DNA of 64,000 nt from Stramonita haemastoma (Eukaryota; Mollusca; Gastropoda; Neogastropoda; Muricidae), in the NCBI GenBank assembly GCA_030674155.1, contig CM060327.1:22013448-22077447 (forward strand), read 5' to 3'. Under the pieces are notes generated by a model. The model saw only the letters and a program-made list of their open reading frames with translations, did not search any database and had not been told where the DNA came from. Positions 60,594-64,000 of the stretch are shown in pieces. Each line of letters begins with the position of its first letter. Position 1 is the stretch's first letter. A program made the position numbers and the translations under genes.

Positions 60594-61892
60594 TTACTCC
60601 TCGTCATCAGACAGAAAGATGAGGGATTCATGAACAACCTCATTGCAGCCAGGACACTTGTAATAGGTGCAGGTTGGATGGATCGTCACCTGCTCATGAT
60701 GCCAATGAGCAGCCTGCACTTCATGTTGATATAGGCAGGTGAAATTTTCAGCAAAATCCATAACCATGATTAGTAAATCGCTGGGGAAAGGCTTGCGATT
60801 TCGAATGCTCTCAAACTGCTGATGTTGCCAGTTTGCCCTAAAAAGATGTTCAGAAAGAAAACCTACTTCCTGCAGAAATTCCTGAATGAGTTCTGTAACT
60901 CCTCCTCTTCTTGTCTCCAAAACTTTTCTCAAGACTTCTTTTCCACTACTGAACATTTTTTTGTTTGTCCATCGATGCCAGGACATCTCCCCCACATGGT
61001 CTTTCAGAGGTGACAAGTACTCCTCTAATCTGGAGATGTCACACTCCCCACACTGCCGGTATGCACAGGCCTTGCCACCTTCCTCACAAACAGAGAGCGC
61101 AACAGCATGGTAGATGTGGCGGATCCTGCAGTGGTTTGATGCAATGCTGTTGATGGCTGTCACTTTCAAACGACAGTTTTCACAGTATTCGCAAAGGCAC
61201 TGGTTCAGTGAGGTGTTTGCCATTTTTCTCACTGTGCTGATGGCTGTCACTTTCAAATGACAGTTTTCACAGTATTCGCAAAGGCACTGGTTCAGTGAGG
61301 CGTTTGCCATTTTTCTCACTGTGCTGATGGCTGTCACTTTCAAATGACAGTTTTCACAGTATTCGCAAAGGCACTGGTTCAGAGAGGCATTTGCCATTTT
61401 TCTCACTGTGCTGATGGCTGTCACTTTCAAATGACAGTTTTCACAGTATTCGCAAAGGCACTGGTTCAGTGAGGTGTTTGCCATTTTTCTCACTGTGCTG
61501 GGCCTGCATTTGGAGACAGTGGAGAACGACGCTTGACCTCCTTCCGCCTGGTATTTTTTGTAATATTCTGCAAGAGGTTTTTGCAGACAACTTTTTGGAA
61601 GTCCTGTTTTCCTGCTCACTGACTTTTTATCAGCTGAAGGAACTGATTCATTTTCCAAAAAAATGGCAACTTCCTCCCTTCTTTGCTGACTGTTTAGAAC
61701 ACGCAAACTTTCCTTCTGCCTTTCATGTTCCCTGATGGTCTTCTGATTCATTTTGAGAACTTGGCTTCTTTTAGACAGAGACCCGTACCTAGCATATATG
61801 TTCAGCAGTACTTTGCGGGCAATTCGGCTGCTCATGTCTTCCTGCTTCTGCAAATGATTCATGGCATCAAAGAAAAAAGAAGCCAGCTTCAT
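60594..61892 (-). CDS. Transposase-like protein, tandem unit C, truncated (432 aa)
   Basis: Longest open frame of the array. The N terminus (about 1-110) is basic and helical, with IARKVLLNIYARYGSLSKRS. Residues about 130-248 hold four copies of a 29-residue repeat with CLCEYCENC, a zinc-binding-type Cys cluster encoded by an 87-bp repeat. A Cys/His region follows (CRIRHIYHAVALSVCEEGGK, CGECD). Then comes LLIMVMDFAENFTCLYQHEV, where the Asp is likely the first catalytic acid of an RNase H-fold (DDE) transposase, and CTYYKCPGC. The frame stops right after FLSDDEE, before the expected second and third acidic blocks, so no active enzyme. The family name is not known to me. Confidence 0.6.
   Translation of the reverse strand: MKLASFFFDAMNHLQKQEDMSSRIARKVLLNIYARYGSLSKRSQVLKMNQKTIREHERQKESLRVLNSQQRREEVAIFLENESVPSADKKSVSRKTGLPKSCLQKPLAEYYKKYQAEGGQASFSTVSKCRPSTVRKMANTSLNQCLCEYCENCHLKVTAISTVRKMANASLNQCLCEYCENCHLKVTAISTVRKMANASLNQCLCEYCENCHLKVTAISTVRKMANTSLNQCLCEYCENCRLKVTAINSIASNHCRIRHIYHAVALSVCEEGGKACAYRQCGECDISRLEEYLSPLKDHVGEMSWHRWTNKKMFSSGKEVLRKVLETRRGGVTELIQEFLQEVGFLSEHLFRANWQHQQFESIRNRKPFPSDLLIMVMDFAENFTCLYQHEVQAAHWHHEQVTIHPTCTYYKCPGCNEVVHESLIFLSDDEE
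61150..61498 (-). repeat. 87-bp coding tandem repeat, four copies
   Basis: In-frame units start at 87-base steps (61236, 61323, 61410). Each encodes a Met-Ala-Asn segment and a CLCEYCENC cluster. Units differ by T/A and H/R changes. Confidence 0.92.
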
Positions 61893-61947
61893 TCAAGATG
61901 TTCAGAAAGAAAACCTACTTCTTGCAGAAATTCCTGTATGAGTTCTG

Positions 61948-63075
61948 TTACTCCTCCTCATCATCAGAGAGAAAGATGAGGGATTCATGAACAACCTCAT
62001 TGCAGCCAGGACACTTGTAATAGGTGCAGGTTGGATGGATCGTCACCTGCTCATGATGCCAATGAGCAGCGTGCACTTCATGTTGATAAAGGCAGGTGAA
62101 ATTTTCGACAAAATCCAAAACCATGATTAGTAAATCGCTGGGGAAAAGGCTTGCGATTTCGAATGCTCTCAAACTGTTGATGTTGCCAGTTTGCCCTAAA
62201 AAGATGTTCAGAAAGAAAACCTACTTCCTGCAGAAATTCCTGAATGAGTTCTGTAACTCCTCCTCTTCTTGTCTCCAAAACTTTTCTCAAGACTTCTTTT
62301 CCACCACGGAAAATTTTTTTGTTTGTCCATGGATGCCAGGACATCTCCCCCACAAGGTCTTTGTTTCAGAGGTGACAAGTACTCATCTAATGTAGAGATA
62401 TCACACTCCCCACACTGCCGGTATGCACAGGCCTTGCCACCTTCCTCACAAACAGAGAGCGCAACAGCATGGTAGATGTGGCGGATCCTGCAGTGGTTTG
62501 ATGCGATGCTGTTGATGGCTGTCACTTTCAAATGACAGTTCTCACAGTATTCACAAAGGCACTGGTTCAGTGAGGTGTTTGCCATTTTTCTCTCCGTGCT
62601 GATGGCTGTCACTTTCAAACGACAGTTCTCACAGTATTTGCAAAGGCACTGGTTCAGTGAGGTATTTGCCATTTTTCTCACTGTGCTGGGCCTGCATTTG
62701 GAGACTGTGGAGAACGACGCTTGACCTCCTTCCGCCTGGTATTTTTTGTAATATTCTGCAAGAGGTTTTTGCAGACAACTTTTTGGAAGTCCTGTTTTCC
62801 TGCTGACAGACTTTAGCTGAAGGAACTGATTCATTTTTTTTTAAAATGGCAACTTCCTCCCTTCTTTGCTGACTGCTTAGAACACGCAAACTTTCCTTCT
62901 GCCTTTCATGTTCCCTGATGGTCTTCCGGTTCATTTTGAGAACTTGGCTTCTTTTGGACAGAGACCCGTATTTGGCATAAATGTTCAGCAGTATTCTGCG
63001 GGCAATTCGGCTGCTCATGTCTTTCTGCCTCTGCAAATGTTTCATGGCATCAAAGAAAAAAGAAGCCAGCTTCAT
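61948..63075 (-). pseudogene. Transposase-like tandem unit B
   Basis: Same order as unit C, starting MKLASFFFDAMKHLQ. It has two 87-bp repeats instead of four. Three frame changes are visible relative to unit C: a 5-base deletion near 62.81 kb, a 4-base insertion near 62.36 kb and one extra A near 62.14 kb. It ends FLSDDEEE then stop at 61948. Confidence 0.75.
62515..62690 (-). repeat. 87-bp coding tandem repeat, two copies (unit B)
   Basis: Two units of the CLCEYCENC / CLCKYCENC repeat. Confidence 0.88.
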
Positions 63076-63130
63076 TCAAGATGTTCAGAAAGAAAACCTA
63101 CTTCTTGCAGAAATTCCTGTATGAGTTCTG

Positions 63131-64000
63131 TTACTCCTCCTCATCAGAGAGAAAGATGAGGGATTCATGAACAACCTCATTGCAGCCAGGACACTTGTAA
63201 TAGGTGCAGGTTGGATGGATCGTCACCTGCTCACGATGCCAATGAGCAGCCTGCACTTCATGTTGATAAAGGCAGGTGAAATTTTCGGCAAAATCCAAAA
63301 CCATGATTAGTAAATCGCTGGGGAAAAGGCTTGCGATTTCGAATGCTCTCAAACTGCTGATGTTGCCAGTTTGCCCTAAAAAGATGTTCAGAAAGAAAAC
63401 ATTCTTCCTGCAGAAATTCCTGAATGAGTTCTGTAACTCCTCCTCTTCTTGTCTCCAAAACTTTTCTCAAAACTTCTTTTCTACCACGGAAAATTTTTCT
63501 GTTTGTCCATCGATGCCAGGACATCTCCCCCACATGGTCTTTCAGAGGTGACAAGTACTCCTCTAATCTGGAGATGTCACACTCCCCACACTGCCGTTAT
63601 GCACAGGCCTTGCCACCTTCCTCACAAACAGAGAGCGCAACAGCATGGTAGATGTGGCGGATCCTGCAGTGGTTTGAAGCGATGCTGTTGATGGCTGTCA
63701 CTTTCAAACGACAGTTTTCACAGTACTCGCAAAGGCACTGGTTCAGTGAGGTGTTTGCCATTTTTCTCACTGTGCTGATGGCTGTCACTTTCAAACGACA
63801 GTTCTCACAGTATTCACAAAGGCACTGGTTCAGTGAGGTGTTTGCCATTTTTCTCACTGTGCAGGGCCTGCATTTGGAGACAGTGGAGAATGACGCTTGA
63901 CCTCCTTCCGCCTGGTATTTTTTGTAATATTCTGCAAGAGGTTTTTGCAGACAACTTTTTGGAAGTCCTGTTTTTCTGCTGACAGACTTTTTATCAGCTG
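63131..64000 (-). pseudogene. Transposase-like tandem unit A, partial at window edge
   Basis: Same order, two 87-bp repeats (about 63.69-63.87 kb), ending FLSDEEE then stop at 63131. It shares the extra A near 63.33 kb with unit B. Its N terminus lies beyond the window. Confidence 0.75.

Overview
The window looks like nuclear DNA from a marine invertebrate, most likely a gastropod or other mollusc. This is an inference from the repeat style: several tRNA-derived SINE families with a central domain I associate with molluscan genomes, very dense AC/GT and CT microsatellites, long poly-C/poly-G runs, intron-containing genes and a eukaryotic tRNA. Most of the 64 kb is repeat. There is one clear multi-exon protein gene, one intact tRNA gene and one set of small RNA genes.

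Layout. 1-5 kb: microsatellites and SINE pieces. 5.2-9.4 kb: a degenerate minisatellite whose unit carries a 3'-splice-site-like core. 9.15-12.7 kb: a direct segmental duplication whose copies are separated by a 100-N assembly gap. 13-19 kb: SINEs, AC microsatellites and a dead LINE reverse-transcriptase fragment. 19.5-28.6 kb: about nine diverged tandem units of roughly 0.7-1.8 kb, poor in G on the + strand, broken and followed by two G-rich minisatellites (26.8-27.2 and 29.0-30.5 kb). 30.5-39 kb: mostly unassigned sequence with a LINE 3' end and a promoter-like patch (about 38.4-38.5 kb, minus strand). 39.9-45.5 kb: a decayed Ty3/Gypsy retrotransposon on the minus strand, interrupted by a SINE, flanked by inverted repeats, then a second LINE 3' end and two SINEs.

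45.66-59.2 kb is the functional core. A tRNA-Val(UAC) gene on the minus strand lies divergently next to a six-exon PAPS-dependent sulfotransferase gene on the plus strand. The predicted protein (358 aa) has an unusual N terminus: an arginine-rich, acid-free leader followed by a transmembrane segment. Its 5.9-kb intron 2 contains six sense-strand copies of a 117-nt box C/D snoRNA that I identify as U15 (SNORD15; yeast snR13 is the counterpart): box C GTGATGA at the start, box D CTGA at the end, and two antisense elements (GATGACGAG and GAGGCATTTG) that together match one continuous 28S rRNA segment. The cores are nearly identical although the spacers have diverged, and the terminal stems change in matching ways. 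Six U15 copies in a sulfotransferase intron, rather than in a ribosomal-protein host such as vertebrate RPS3, is the most notable finding.

59.6-64 kb (minus strand) is a tandem array of truncated, DDE-like transposase-related genes with an 87-bp Cys-rich internal repeat, followed by the separated C-terminal part of the same protein and a fragment of another mobile-element ORF.
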